From Cohnella caldifontis (lineage in GTDB: Bacteria; Bacillota; Bacilli; Paenibacillales; Paenibacillaceae): 64,000 bases of DNA. Location: contig NZ_JAQZSJ010000005.1 in assembly GCF_029360585.1 (NCBI RefSeq), forward strand, positions 1 through 64,000. The letters run 5' to 3'. Below are positions 33,034 through 41,025 of this stretch, piece after piece. The notes under the pieces are model-generated. The model was not told the DNA's origin, made no database searches, and worked only from the letters and a program-made list of their open reading frames with translations. Every line of letters starts with the position of its first letter. Position 1 is the first letter of the stretch. The position numbers were made by a program, and so were the translations under genes.

Positions 33034-34095
33034 TTAACCGATATGGTGTTTGCTCATCCACAAAACGCCGCTTTTGAGCACGCGGGGAACCCGGCCGATA
33101 ATCGCCGTGGAACCCATGAGGCCGAAACCGGCTTTTTTTCCGAGCGAGCCCAGCACGCCTTTCAGCTTGATCCGCGGCAAGCGGATGTCTTTGCCTTGCC
33201 AGCGGGCCGCAATGACGTCGGCGACCTGTTTGCCCATCGCCTCCGCCAATTGGGCGCTGGGCGAGAAGGCGGAGGAAGCGCAGTCCCCGATGACGTACAC
33301 GTCGCGGAAATCGGGCAGTTCGTGCCATTCGTTCACGATCAGCCGTCCCATCCGGTCCTTCGGCAAGTTTAACCCGCCGACGAGCTCCACGGGTTGAATG
33401 CCGGCCGTCCAAATCGTGACGTCGGCGAGAATCTCCTCATCGCCGTTATGAACGACGCCCTGTTCGACCGAAGTAATGGAAATGTGGGAACGCATTTCGA
33501 TGTCGTGTTCCGTGAACCAAGCGGACACGTATTTCTGTAATTTCCCGGGGAATCCGTTCAAGATGCTTCCGCCGCGGTCCAAGATGCGAATGTTCAGATC
33601 CGGCCGGCTTTCGCGGAGCTCGGCGGCGACTTCTACGCCGCTTAATCCCCCGCCGACGATCGTGACTTGGCCGTTCGGCTTGACGTCGTTCACTTGCTGG
33701 TACGTGCGGCGGGTCGACGACAGGGACTGGATGCTGCAGCTGAACTCCCGCGCTCCCGCGATGCCGTGGTAATTGTCGGTGCATCCGAGCGCGATGACGA
33801 GGGAGTCGTACGGAAGGGGGTCATGTCCGGATACGGCGACCAGCCGCCGTTCCCAGTCGATGCCCTCGATTTCCCCGTAAACGACTTCCAACTGCGGATG
33901 CACGGGAAAAGCCACGCGGATATCCATATCCGTCACCGTGCCGGCCGCCAGCGCGTAATACTCCGTTTTCAGGCCTTGAAACGGAAGCCTGTCGACGAGA
34001 TGAATTTTGGCGTCTTTCGGCAGTTCCTTGCCCAGCAGTTCGTGCACCAAGGTGAGACCGCCGTATCCTCCGCCTAATACCACTACGTTTTTCAC
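33034..34095 (-). CDS. yutJ: FAD-dependent NAD(P)H oxidoreductase (YutJ, NDH-2-like)
   Basis: The 353-aa flavoprotein of the type II NADH dehydrogenase group has FAD-binding LGGGYGG at residue 7, NAD-binding VGGGLSG near residue 146, and VIGDCASS near residue 275. It probably oxidises NADH toward quinone at the membrane surface. The electron acceptor is not proven for YutJ. GTG start with AAGGGG upstream. It lies 79 bp downstream of mqnE on the same strand, separated by a hairpin. Confidence 0.88.
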   Translation of the reverse strand: MKNVVVLGGGYGGLTLVHELLGKELPKDAKIHLVDRLPFQGLKTEYYALAAGTVTDMDIRVAFPVHPQLEVVYGEIEGIDWERRLVAVSGHDPLPYDSLVIALGCTDNYHGIAGAREFSCSIQSLSSTRRTYQQVNDVKPNGQVTIVGGGLSGVEVAAELRESRPDLNIRILDRGGSILNGFPGKLQKYVSAWFTEHDIEMRSHISITSVEQGVVHNGDEEILADVTIWTAGIQPVELVGGLNLPKDRMGRLIVNEWHELPDFRDVYVIGDCASSAFSPSAQLAEAMGKQVADVIAARWQGKDIRLPRIKLKGVLGSLGKKAGFGLMGSTAIIGRVPRVLKSGVLWMSKHHIG

Positions 34096-34140
34096 TTCGA
34101 CTTACCCCTTTGGCGTGAACGTTCTTTTAGTATGGCACAG

Positions 34141-34166
34141 AAGAGACCCCGTCTACCCGACGGGGC
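34141..34166 (-). terminator. Terminator after mqnE
   Basis: On the minus strand CCCCGTC-GGGTA-GACGGGG is followed by TCTCTTC. The tail is only moderately T-rich. Confidence 0.6.
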
Positions 34167-34174
34167 CGGCCGAA

Positions 34175-35278
34175 TTATTCGAACACCTGAACTTCGTTGT
34201 AAAACGTATCCCTTTCCACCGGGACTCTTCCGGCTCCCCGGATAAGCCACATCAGGTCTTCCCTCGTGATGCCCGCCGGGGTGAGCGCGCCGGCCGCATG
34301 GCTGATCCGCTCCCGCACGATCGTGCCGTGGGCGTCGGACGCTCCCATCGTCAAGGCGACTTGGGTCAGCTGCGTGCCGATATTGATAAAATACGCCTTG
34401 ATGTGCGGGATGTTGTCCAGCATCAGGCGGCTGATCGCGATCGCCTTGAGATCCTCGAAGGCGGAGTTGCGCCGGCGGATGCCCGCGTTGGGACTGATCG
34501 GCTGCATCGACAGGGGAATGAACACCTGGAATCCGCCCGTCTCGTCCTGGAGGGAACGGATATGCAGCATGTGCTGAACCCGTTCCTCCACCGATTCGAC
34601 CGAACCGTACAGCATCGTCGTCGGCGTCCGGAGGCCGAGAAGGTGGGCTTGACGGTGAACCTCCAAATATTGCTCGATGCCCGCTTTGTCCACCCGCATT
34701 TTTTTACGGTATTCCGCCGAGAGGATTTCCGCGCCGCCCCCGGTCAGCGACTCCAGTCCGGCGTCGATGAGCCGTTCCAGAACCTCCCGGTAGGAAAGAC
34801 CGGAAATCCGGGAATAAAAATCGATTTCCGCCGCGGTGTAGGCTTTGATCGTTACGTTCGGATACCGCTTCTTCAGCGCCCGAATCGATTCCACGTAATA
34901 ATCGAAGGGAACGTGGGGATTATGCCCGCCGACGATATGGAATTCGCGAACGCCCGGATGAATATGCTGGTCGACGTAGGCGATCATTTCCTCGGGGGTC
35001 AGCGTGTACGCCCCTTCGTCGCCTTGATCCTTGCGGAAATTGCAGAAAGCGCAGTGAGCTTCGCACACGTTCGTGAAGTACAAGCTCATGTTTTCGATGA
35101 AGTACACTTTCCTGCCGTTTTTCTTCAGGTTGACTTCGTTGGCCAGCTGGCCGATCGTCAGCAAGTCGTCGGAGCGGTACAGGAAGACTCCGTCTTCGAA
35201 AGACAATCTTTCGCCATGGCGGACTTTATCGGCGATTTCGGTCATGCGTTTGCCGGCATCCGCGGATACCAAGGTCAT
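34175..35278 (-). CDS. mqnE: Aminofutalosine synthase MqnE
   Basis: The 367-aa radical SAM enzyme makes aminofutalosine from a chorismate-derived enolpyruvyl benzoate and SAM, an early step of the futalosine menaquinone pathway. The radical SAM cysteines are in CEAHCAFC near residues 73-80; the VGGHNP and LTGGGAEILS segments are typical of MqnE/MqnC. MqnE rather than MqnC was chosen from overall length and the SIRALKKRYPNVTIKAYTAA region. The ATG follows GGAGG at 8 bp. Confidence 0.9.
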   Translation of the reverse strand: MTLVSADAGKRMTEIADKVRHGERLSFEDGVFLYRSDDLLTIGQLANEVNLKKNGRKVYFIENMSLYFTNVCEAHCAFCNFRKDQGDEGAYTLTPEEMIAYVDQHIHPGVREFHIVGGHNPHVPFDYYVESIRALKKRYPNVTIKAYTAAEIDFYSRISGLSYREVLERLIDAGLESLTGGGAEILSAEYRKKMRVDKAGIEQYLEVHRQAHLLGLRTPTTMLYGSVESVEERVQHMLHIRSLQDETGGFQVFIPLSMQPISPNAGIRRRNSAFEDLKAIAISRLMLDNIPHIKAYFINIGTQLTQVALTMGASDAHGTIVRERISHAAGALTPAGITREDLMWLIRGAGRVPVERDTFYNEVQVFE

Positions 35279-35389
35279 GATTCCAACCTCCTCGCCGTCA
35301 TGAGACTTACGGCGTTATGATTTGTGAAAAAAATTACATGTAGTTCCCGCCGAAAAACAAGGGCTTCGTTCCGGTCCACAACTGTAAAC

Positions 35390-35418
35390 ATTATAAACCT
35401 GCTCCTATTCCCCGGCAA
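35390..35418 (-). promoter_or_regulatory. Sigma-A promoter of mqnE
   Basis: On the minus strand TTGCCG, 17 bp, TATAAT, about 110 bp before the start. Confidence 0.65.
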
Positions 35419-35451
35419 CTGAAAATAAATGAAAGGAATGGAGAGGTATAT

Positions 35452-35481
35452 TTGGAAGGAAAAACGGGAATCAACTAGAAT
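35452..35481 (+). promoter_or_regulatory. Sigma-A promoter
   Basis: TTGGAA, 18 bp, TAGAAT (with an overlapping TATAAA just after), upstream of the 151-aa gene. Confidence 0.6.
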
Positions 35482-35562
35482 TATAAACAATTAATGGTTA
35501 TCTTATGGCGCAAAGAGCATGGGATAACGATAACCCCGTACGAAAGGTGTGTTCTTCCGAAA

Positions 35563-36018
35563 ATGGAGATTATGCCGCTGAGCGAGCTGGAGAAGCTGGA
35601 GGAAGAAGAGAAAATCAAGACGCTGCGCGAATACCGCGAAGCCTATACGATCAAGGATCTCAGCCAGGCATGGGGGCTGTCCAATCCGATCCAATATTAT
35701 ATGTGGCTCAAAAAGCAGCGCATTTACGAGCACATCGTCCGGAAAGCGGACAAGTTCGACCCGTCCAAGGAATGGCGGAGGATGCAGGAGAACGATTCCC
35801 GCGAGCTCGACCGCCGGGTGCGCGGTTTGTCCGCCGACCAGTTCCGGTACACGCTCGATACCGAATCGACGGGCCCCGAGCTGGCTCAAGTGTTCCGCAG
35901 ATTGTCGGACTTCCTGCAGAACGAGAAAGGGCTGTTCCGCTGCCGGATCGAGCTCAAAGCGTTGGCGGGCCAGATCCCGGCCCCTAAAGAGTGGAAAGAC
36001 GAAGAAGCCGGCGCTTAA
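35563..36018 (+). CDS. Hypothetical protein (151 aa)
   Basis: The soluble, highly charged protein has an acidic Glu-rich N-terminus (residues 5-20). A segment near residues 25-55 (AYTIKDLSQAWGLSN then QYYMWLKKQ) could form a helix-turn-helix. The C-terminal half is helical. GAAAGGTG lies upstream but about 13 bp from the chosen ATG, so the start is uncertain. It is divergent from mqnE with its own promoter. A DNA-binding role is only a guess. Confidence 0.6.
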   Translation: MEIMPLSELEKLEEEEKIKTLREYREAYTIKDLSQAWGLSNPIQYYMWLKKQRIYEHIVRKADKFDPSKEWRRMQENDSRELDRRVRGLSADQFRYTLDTESTGPELAQVFRRLSDFLQNEKGLFRCRIELKALAGQIPAPKEWKDEEAGA

Positions 36019-36064
36019 CGCCGGTTTTCGCTTTATAGGGACCATAAGCGGGGACAACCGATTC

Positions 36065-36093
36065 TTGAGGCGCAGGCGCAGGTGAAGTATACT
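36065..36093 (+). promoter_or_regulatory. Sigma-A promoter of the IscA-type gene
   Basis: TTGAGG, 17 bp, TATACT, about 50 bp before the ATG. Confidence 0.7.
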
Positions 36094-36143
36094 GAAGGAA
36101 GAGCAACAGCGCGTTCAGAGGACGCCTCAAGGAGGTTAGGAGC

Positions 36144-36509
36144 ATGAGCATGGTGAACATCAGCGAATCCGCCGGATCCAAAATCCAAGAGATGCTGGCG
36201 GCCGAAGGGTCTTCCGATTTGTTCCTGCGCATCGGCGTGAAAGAGGGCGGATGCACCGGTTTTTCGTACGGCATGGGTTTCGACGACGAAAAACACGATA
36301 ACGATAAAGTGTTCCAGGTGCAAGGGCTCACGGTCGTGGTAGACGAGGACAGCGCCAAGTACCTGTACGGCGTGGAAATCGACTGGAAGGAATCCGCCAT
36401 GGGCGGCGGCTTCACGATCCACAACCCGAACGCCGTCGCGACCTGCGGCTGCGGCCAATCGTTCCGCACCGCCGCCGACGCGGGCAAGCCGAACCCGGAC
36501 ACTTGCTGA
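36144..36509 (+). CDS. HesB/IscA-type iron-sulfur carrier
   Basis: The 121-aa A-type carrier has the three conserved cysteines: one in EGGCTGFSYG near residue 36 and the C-terminal CGCG near residue 100. It accepts and delivers Fe-S clusters in the cytosol. The extended C-terminal tail ends in another cysteine (PNPDTC). GGAGG precedes the ATG by 7-8 bp. It has its own promoter and a strong terminator. ErpA- or YutM-like identity cannot be separated by eye. Confidence 0.92.
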   Translation: MSMVNISESAGSKIQEMLAAEGSSDLFLRIGVKEGGCTGFSYGMGFDDEKHDNDKVFQVQGLTVVVDEDSAKYLYGVEIDWKESAMGGGFTIHNPNAVATCGCGQSFRTAADAGKPNPDTC

Positions 36510-36527
36510 ATCAGCCAGGACCTTCTA

Positions 36528-36582
36528 GAAAGCCTCCTCCGTATGATTCTGGTTCTCAGAATGATGCGAAGGAGGCTTTTTT
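36528..36582 (+). terminator. Rho-independent terminator
   Basis: AAGCCTCCTCC...GGAGGCTT with an inner ATTCTGG/CAGAAT hairpin is followed by TTTTTT. It also lies downstream of the convergent DUF5946 gene. Confidence 0.85.
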
Positions 36583-36599
36583 GTGCCCGGCGGGGAGCG

Positions 36600-37055
36600 T
36601 TAGAGTTCTCTCCGGACCCGGCTTCTCCATACCTTCACGTTTTGCGCGGCATTCCGCTCGCCTCCGCGGTAAATGTCCTCGATGGTCATGGACCATTCCC
36701 TGGGCAGTCTGCGTCTCTCGCCGGAAGGCAGCGGGTTCGTGATCTTGAATTTTCCTTTGTCCGCGATAAACGTTCGGGTGGCCTCCAGGATTTCGCTCGT
36801 ATTCCATTTCCGATCGTAAGCTTCGCGGAAAATGCCGGCTGTCATGGCGTATCCCTCTTCAGTATAGTTGGAGGGGTGTTGCAGCATGTAACAAGCGACG
36901 TTCCAATAATGCAGGGAGGCCAGCTCAGCGTCGTCTTGCTCCCAAGCCAGAAGTCGGCCGAATAAATCGTGGCAGGCGAGTCCATCTGCCGTACGTGCGC
37001 CGCATTCCACGCAAGCGCCTTCTTTCATAACCGCGGCGATATCGGCATTCGCCAT
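36600..37055 (-). CDS. DUF5946 family protein
   Basis: The 151-aa soluble protein has an N-terminal CVECG motif near residue 15 and a CHDLFGRLLAWE segment. The histidine/tryptophan-rich helix HYWNVACYMLQHPSNYT is characteristic of DUF5946. This mix suggests a metal site, but the function is unknown. The start is the ATG after GGAGGG; the frame extends upstream without an RBS. Confidence 0.75.
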   Translation of the reverse strand: MANADIAAVMKEGACVECGARTADGLACHDLFGRLLAWEQDDAELASLHYWNVACYMLQHPSNYTEEGYAMTAGIFREAYDRKWNTSEILEATRTFIADKGKFKITNPLPSGERRRLPREWSMTIEDIYRGGERNAAQNVKVWRSRVRREL

Positions 37056-37167
37056 TTGCAGATCCCTCCTATCCGCGGAATCGGGCGTTTTACCGGCGTC
37101 ATGCATCCAAGAACCTGTCCCAGGATAAACGTATACATAAAGTATATCAGATCTGGGAGGGCACCGA

Positions 37168-37839
37168 ATGGAACAGGCGAACGGACGCCAGCTGGCCGAC
37201 AAATGGCTGAAAACGCGGGCGTTACTGGGACACCGGCAAATTGCCGGACATATTCCGCATACGGTGCCGTATAACGCAGGGCGGCTGCGCGGCATGACGG
37301 AACGGCACGGGATGGTGGTGTTGAAGCCGGTACGGGGAGGCGGAGGCTACGGACTGATCCGGGTCGCCAAGGTTCGCCGCGGTTATCAGCTGGATTACCG
37401 CGCGCAAAAAACGGTGTACCGTTCTTTCGCAGCAGTGCGGAGCAGAGTGAACCGGATCCGCAGGGGAAGACCGTATCTGATCCAGAAAGGGATCCGGCTC
37501 ACCCAGGTGAACGGCCGTCCGATCGACTATCGGGTCAAATACGTGAAACAGGACGGCGTTTGGAGGTTTCGGGCGCTGGTCGGCCGGGTCGCCCGGAGGG
37601 GATTGTTCGTCACGAATCTCTGCCAGGGCGGGCAGATGCTGACGGCGGCGGAAGGTTTGCGAAGATCTCTGTCCCCAAGACGGGTCGCCGCCAAGAAACG
37701 GGAGATGCGGGTTTTGACGAAACTTTGCACGGCCGTGCTGGAGCGGCGTTTTCCGGGCATCGGGGCGCTCGGTTACGACTACGGCATCGACCGGAAGGGA
37801 CAGATTTGGATCTTGGAAGTCAATACTCGACCGCAGTAA
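37168..37839 (+). CDS. YheC/YheD family ATP-grasp protein (short form)
   Basis: The 223-aa protein has the ATP-grasp features of the endospore coat-associated YheC/YheD family: VVLKPVRGGGGYGLIRV near residue 50, DYRVKYVKQDGVWRF near residue 118, and the metal-binding end IWILEVNTRPQ. It is much shorter than typical YheC/D, keeping only the ATP-grasp core. GGGAGG precedes the ATG. It may ligate amino acids to a coat or wall component; this is inference. Confidence 0.85.
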   Translation: MEQANGRQLADKWLKTRALLGHRQIAGHIPHTVPYNAGRLRGMTERHGMVVLKPVRGGGGYGLIRVAKVRRGYQLDYRAQKTVYRSFAAVRSRVNRIRRGRPYLIQKGIRLTQVNGRPIDYRVKYVKQDGVWRFRALVGRVARRGLFVTNLCQGGQMLTAAEGLRRSLSPRRVAAKKREMRVLTKLCTAVLERRFPGIGALGYDYGIDRKGQIWILEVNTRPQ

Positions 37840-37931
37840 CCCAGAAAATTTGACATTATTTTCTATACAAAACTTTAATCGGCTCCCATATGGAAATGAA
37901 ACTTTTTTATGGCCTTCATTCACCCACAGGT

Positions 37932-38031
37932 TGTGAATAACTTCATCCCCAATATCCCCGGCATTACGACAAGGGTTGAGGATGTTCATCAACATTTTGC
38001 TCACAGCTTCTCCACATGCGGCTGTGGATAT
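37932..38031. promoter_or_regulatory. Cluster of DnaA-box-like sites upstream of sda
   Basis: TTATTCACA (minus strand, 37932-37940) fits TTATNCACA. TTCTCCACA (38008-38016) and ATATCCACA (minus strand, 38023-38031) each differ by one base from TTATCCACA. The last two form an inverted pair TCCACA-N6-TGTGGA directly upstream of the sda promoter. In Bacillus sda is activated by DnaA through such boxes, so the same control is likely here. Confidence 0.7.
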
Positions 38032-38039
38032 CCGGGCGA

Positions 38040-38069
38040 TTGTCCGTTCCGCGAAGGACATGCTATGAT
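38040..38069 (+). promoter_or_regulatory. Sigma-A promoter of sda
   Basis: TTGTCC, 18 bp, TATGAT, immediately downstream of the DnaA-box-like inverted pair and about 50 bp before the sda start. Confidence 0.65.
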
Positions 38070-38117
38070 GCCCTCACGAACTTCTCTATTCTATGATATG
38101 GGGAAAGGGTGAGGGTT

Positions 38118-38264
38118 ATGTTGCCTATCCTATCGGACGAACTGTTGCTAGACGCTTATCGGAACGCCGTCCGGCTCGGCCTGGAGAGGGATTTCATCCG
38201 GCTGCTCCGGACGGAGATCCGGCGCCGCGGGCTGGCTTCTGCGGAAGCGCGGGAACATCACTGA
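38118..38264 (+). CDS. sda: Sporulation checkpoint inhibitor Sda
   Basis: The 48-residue protein contains LSDELLLDAY, then LGLERDFIRLLRTEIRRRGL, matching the helical hairpin of Sda, which blocks KinA/KinB autophosphorylation and delays sporulation during replication stress. Length is like the 46-52 residues of Bacillus Sda. AAAGGGTGAGG precedes the ATG. The upstream DnaA-box cluster is the known type of control. It overlaps the convergent zinc-ribbon gene by 7 bp. Confidence 0.9.
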   Translation: MLPILSDELLLDAYRNAVRLGLERDFIRLLRTEIRRRGLASAEAREHH

Positions 38265-38491
38265 TGCAGCGCAACGACTTGTACGAGGAAATCGCGTCCG
38301 CATTCGGGGCAGCTCGCCAGATGGGGGCAGACGGCATCGTCCTCCGCGGAGGATCCCATTCTCGGAGTCAATTCGTAGGGAGAGTAGGGACCGGTCCAAT
38401 CCTCCGGACGACCTTCGTCTTCGGCTCGGGCACCGCAATTCGGACATGAAGCTTCCAGGGGGATCATTCCATTGCATACCGGACACAGCAA
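38258..38491 (-). CDS. Zinc-ribbon protein (77 aa)
   Basis: The 77-aa acidic protein has two Cys pairs near the N-terminus (CPVC, CPNC) and another group (CPHLASCPEC) near residue 55, enough for one or two zinc ribbons. It starts at TTG with AAGGAGG about 9 bp upstream. The start region lies in the 3' arm of an 11-bp inverted repeat, which could mask translation. It is probably downstream of yumC in the same transcript. Function is unknown. Confidence 0.7.
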   Translation of the reverse strand: MLCPVCNGMIPLEASCPNCGARAEDEGRPEDWTGPYSPYELTPRMGSSAEDDAVCPHLASCPECGRDFLVQVVALHQ

Positions 38492-38553
38492 AACGGGGCA
38501 CCTCCTTCGAATTCCGGATTCAGCCGGATTCCTGAAGTAGGATGCCCCGTTTT
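38490..38553 (-). promoter_or_regulatory. Inverted repeat spanning the zinc-ribbon gene start
   Basis: AAAACGGGGCA (38543-38553 on the minus strand) pairs perfectly with TGCCCCGTTTT (38490-38500) across a 42-nt loop. The loop holds the Shine-Dalgarno and the 3' arm reaches the TTG start. The T-run at the end also makes it terminator-like for yumC. Confidence 0.5.
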
Positions 38554-38581
38554 CGTTGAATTCGAAGCCTTCTTGCGGAAA

Positions 38582-39577
38582 TTACAGTTTCATGTTGCTG
38601 CTATGCCCCGGAGACAGCTTCGCTTCCGGATCGATATACACTTTGGCGTTGTTGACGGCGGTCGGCGCTTCCCCGAACCCGACGGCGATCAGCTTGAGCT
38701 TCCCTGGATAAGTGGAGATATCCCCGCAGGCGAAAATGCCCGGTATGCTTGTCTCCATCCGGGAATCCACGACGATGGAACCGCCCTCGATCTCCAGTCC
38801 CCACTCTGAGATCGGACCCAGCGAGCTTACGAAGCCGAAGTTTACGATGACGTCGTCCACATCATGATCGGATGTCTGGCCGGTTTTCACGTCGGTCAGC
38901 GTCACCCGCTCGATCGCCGAATCTCCCGAAAGCGCGGTGATTTCGGTCGGGGTGACGATCTTCACCTTCGATCGCTGCAGGAGCTCCACGCTGTGCTCGT
39001 GGGCCCGGAATTTATCGCGGCGGTGGACGAGCGTCACCGACTCCGCGATCGGCTCCAGCATGAGCGCCCAGTCGACGGCGGAATCGCCGCCGCCCGAGAT
39101 CAGTACCTTGCGTCCGCGGAACTTCTCCAGGTCGCTTACGAAATAATGCAGATTGGCTTTTTCGTAACGCGCCGCTTCCGGCAGTTCCAGCTTTCTCGGC
39201 TCGAACGCGCCGACTCCGGCGGCAATAATCACCGCGCGCGCATGGATTGTGCCCGCATCGGTGACAATTTCAAACAAGCGCTCTTCCTTTTTTTCGACCT
39301 TGAGCACTTTCTCTTCCAAGCGGATGTCCGCTTGAAACAGCTCCATCTGCCGTTTCAGGTTGTTCACCAGGTCCTGGCCGGTCACTTTCGGAAATCCCGC
39401 GACGTCGTAAATGTATTTCTCGGGATACAACGCGGCCAGTTGACCGCCCAATTGGGGCATGCTTTCGATTATGGTGACGGACATTTGCCGCATGCCGCCG
39501 TAGAAAGCCGCGAACATGCCGGCAGGACCTCCGCCGATGATGGCCACGTCGGTCGTGGCGGGTTGTGTTGAAGTCAA
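38582..39577 (-). CDS. yumC: Ferredoxin/flavodoxin-NADP reductase (YumC-type)
   Basis: The 331-aa homodimeric thioredoxin-reductase-like FNR moves electrons from NADPH to ferredoxin or flavodoxin. FAD motif [19 protein letters not shown] lies near residue 12, NADPH motif [11 protein letters not shown] near residue 160, and the diagnostic [15 protein letters not shown] near the C-terminus. It lacks the CxxC of true thioredoxin reductases. A TTG start after GGGAGGTG matches the N-terminal length of Bacillus YumC; a TTG ten codons earlier is an alternative. Confidence 0.93.
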   Translation of the reverse strand: MTSTQPATTDVAIIGGGPAGMFAAFYGGMRQMSVTIIESMPQLGGQLAALYPEKYIYDVAGFPKVTGQDLVNNLKRQMELFQADIRLEEKVLKVEKKEERLFEIVTDAGTIHARAVIIAAGVGAFEPRKLELPEAARYEKANLHYFVSDLEKFRGRKVLISGGGDSAVDWALMLEPIAESVTLVHRRDKFRAHEHSVELLQRSKVKIVTPTEITALSGDSAIERVTLTDVKTGQTSDHDVDDVIVNFGFVSSLGPISEWGLEIEGGSIVVDSRMETSIPGIFACGDISTYPGKLKLIAVGFGEAPTAVNNAKVYIDPEAKLSPGHSSNMKL

Positions 39578-39701
39578 CTTCGTGCGCACCTCCCGTGCAG
39601 CTTGCAAGCTGTCTTCCTATTTTCCACATTATAAGCTTTTCAAAACGCCCAGGGAAAGGAAATTTTGTGGAGATGTCCAAACAAGATTGTGAAAATCAAC
39701 C

Positions 39702-39730
39702 TTGAAAATTTGCAAAAAAGTCGATATCAT
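39702..39730 (+). promoter_or_regulatory. Sigma-A promoter of ndh
   Basis: TTGAAA, 17 bp, TATCAT, 47 bp upstream of the Rex-like operator. Confidence 0.75.
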
Positions 39731-39776
39731 TCTCCATGTATAGGCCGGGAGTTTCGACGAAGGCCGACGACGGACT

Positions 39777-39794
39777 TTGTGTTATTTTTCACAA
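39777..39794 (+). promoter_or_regulatory. Rex-like operator of ndh
   Basis: TTGTGTTATTTTTCACAA is an 18-bp imperfect palindrome fitting the Rex box (TTGTGAA...TTCACAA). It lies in the leader between promoter and start codon of a type II NADH dehydrogenase gene, a known Rex target in Bacillus. A further TTGTGAAAA half-site occurs at 39687-39695. Confidence 0.7.
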
Positions 39795-39831
39795 ACAGAC
39801 AAAACACAAACAGAGATTGGATGGGATTGCG

Positions 39832-41025
39832 ATGAGCAGCATACCGAAAATTGTCATCCTCGGAGCCGGATACGGCGGGGTACTGACTTCGCTTCGGCTG
39901 CAGAAGGAATTGAATTATAACGAAGCGGACGTTACGTTGGTGAATAAGCACGATTACCACTACATCACCACGCATCTTCACATGCCCGCGGCCGGCACGG
40001 ACAACCCGGAGAACGCGCGCGTCAACATTTCGAAGTTGATCGACGAGTTCAAGATCGATTTCGTGAAATCGACCGTCGTGCAAATCCGTCCGCAAGACCG
40101 CAAAGTGATTCTGGAAGACGGAACGCTTTCCTACGATTATCTGGTCATCGGTCTCGGCGGCGAGCCGGAAACGTTCGGCATCCCGGGGCTGGCCGAGAAC
40201 GCGCTGAGCATTCGCAGCATCAACTCCGTCCGTCTCATCCGCGAGCATATCGAATATCAATTCGCCCGTTTCAAACGCGAGCCGCACCGCACGGACTACC
40301 TGACTTTCGTGGTCGGCGGGGCCGGCTTCACGGGCATCGAGTTCGTCGGCGAGCTGGCCACCCGCGTGCCGGAGCTGTGCAAGCAGTTCGACGTCGATCC
40401 GGCGCTCGTGAAAATCTATAACATCGAGGCCGCGCCTACCGCGCTGCCGGGCTTCGACCCGGAGCTCGTCCAGTACGCGATGGAGACGCTCACCAAGAAA
40501 GGCGTCACCTTCAAGATCGGCACCGCCATCAAGGAATGCACGCCGGACGGCGTCGTCGTCGGCGTAGGCGAAGAAATCAAAGCGCAAACCGTCGTCTGGA
40601 CGGGAGGCATCCGCGGCAACCGCCTGATCGAGGAAGCCGGCTTCGAAACGATGCGCGGCCGCGTCAAAGTGGACGAGTTCATGCGCGCTCCGGGCCACGA
40701 AAATATTTTCATCCTGGGCGACAACGCGCTCGTGTTCAATCCGGAAGGACGTCCGTACCCGCCGACGGCGCAAATCGCGATGCAAGCCGGCATGAACTGC
40801 GCCCACAACCTGGTCGCTTCGATCCGCAACCAGCCGCTGAAGCCGTTCGTGTTCCACAACAAGGGCGTCGTCGCCTCCTTGGGCAAAGGCGAAGGCATCG
40901 GCGTCGCGTTCGGCCGCAAGTACAAAGGCCGCACCGGCGCTTGGCTGAAGAAGATCGTCGACCTGCGCTACTTGTTCATTATCGGCGGCATCCCGCTGGT
41001 GCTCCGCAAAGGCAAGTTCCTGTAA
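39832..41025 (+). CDS. ndh: Type II NADH dehydrogenase
   Basis: The 397-aa membrane-associated flavoenzyme passes electrons from NADH to menaquinone without pumping protons. FAD site ILGAGYGG is near residue 8, NAD site VVGGAGFTGIE near residue 162, the second FAD site FILGDNALV near residue 295, and the amphipathic membrane-binding C-terminus (DLRYLFIIGGIPLVLRKGKFL region) is present. The ATG follows GGATGGGA. The Rex-like operator upstream suggests redox control. The downstream small gene overlaps its stop by 1 bp. Confidence 0.95.
   Translation: MSSIPKIVILGAGYGGVLTSLRLQKELNYNEADVTLVNKHDYHYITTHLHMPAAGTDNPENARVNISKLIDEFKIDFVKSTVVQIRPQDRKVILEDGTLSYDYLVIGLGGEPETFGIPGLAENALSIRSINSVRLIREHIEYQFARFKREPHRTDYLTFVVGGAGFTGIEFVGELATRVPELCKQFDVDPALVKIYNIEAAPTALPGFDPELVQYAMETLTKKGVTFKIGTAIKECTPDGVVVGVGEEIKAQTVVWTGGIRGNRLIEEAGFETMRGRVKVDEFMRAPGHENIFILGDNALVFNPEGRPYPPTAQIAMQAGMNCAHNLVASIRNQPLKPFVFHNKGVVASLGKGEGIGVAFGRKYKGRTGAWLKKIVDLRYLFIIGGIPLVLRKGKFL

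Noticed and set aside
37917..38031. Chromosomal replication origin, because of DnaA-box-like sites
   Set aside because: Only three sites, no dnaA, dnaN or AT-rich unwinding region nearby; control of sda explains them better.
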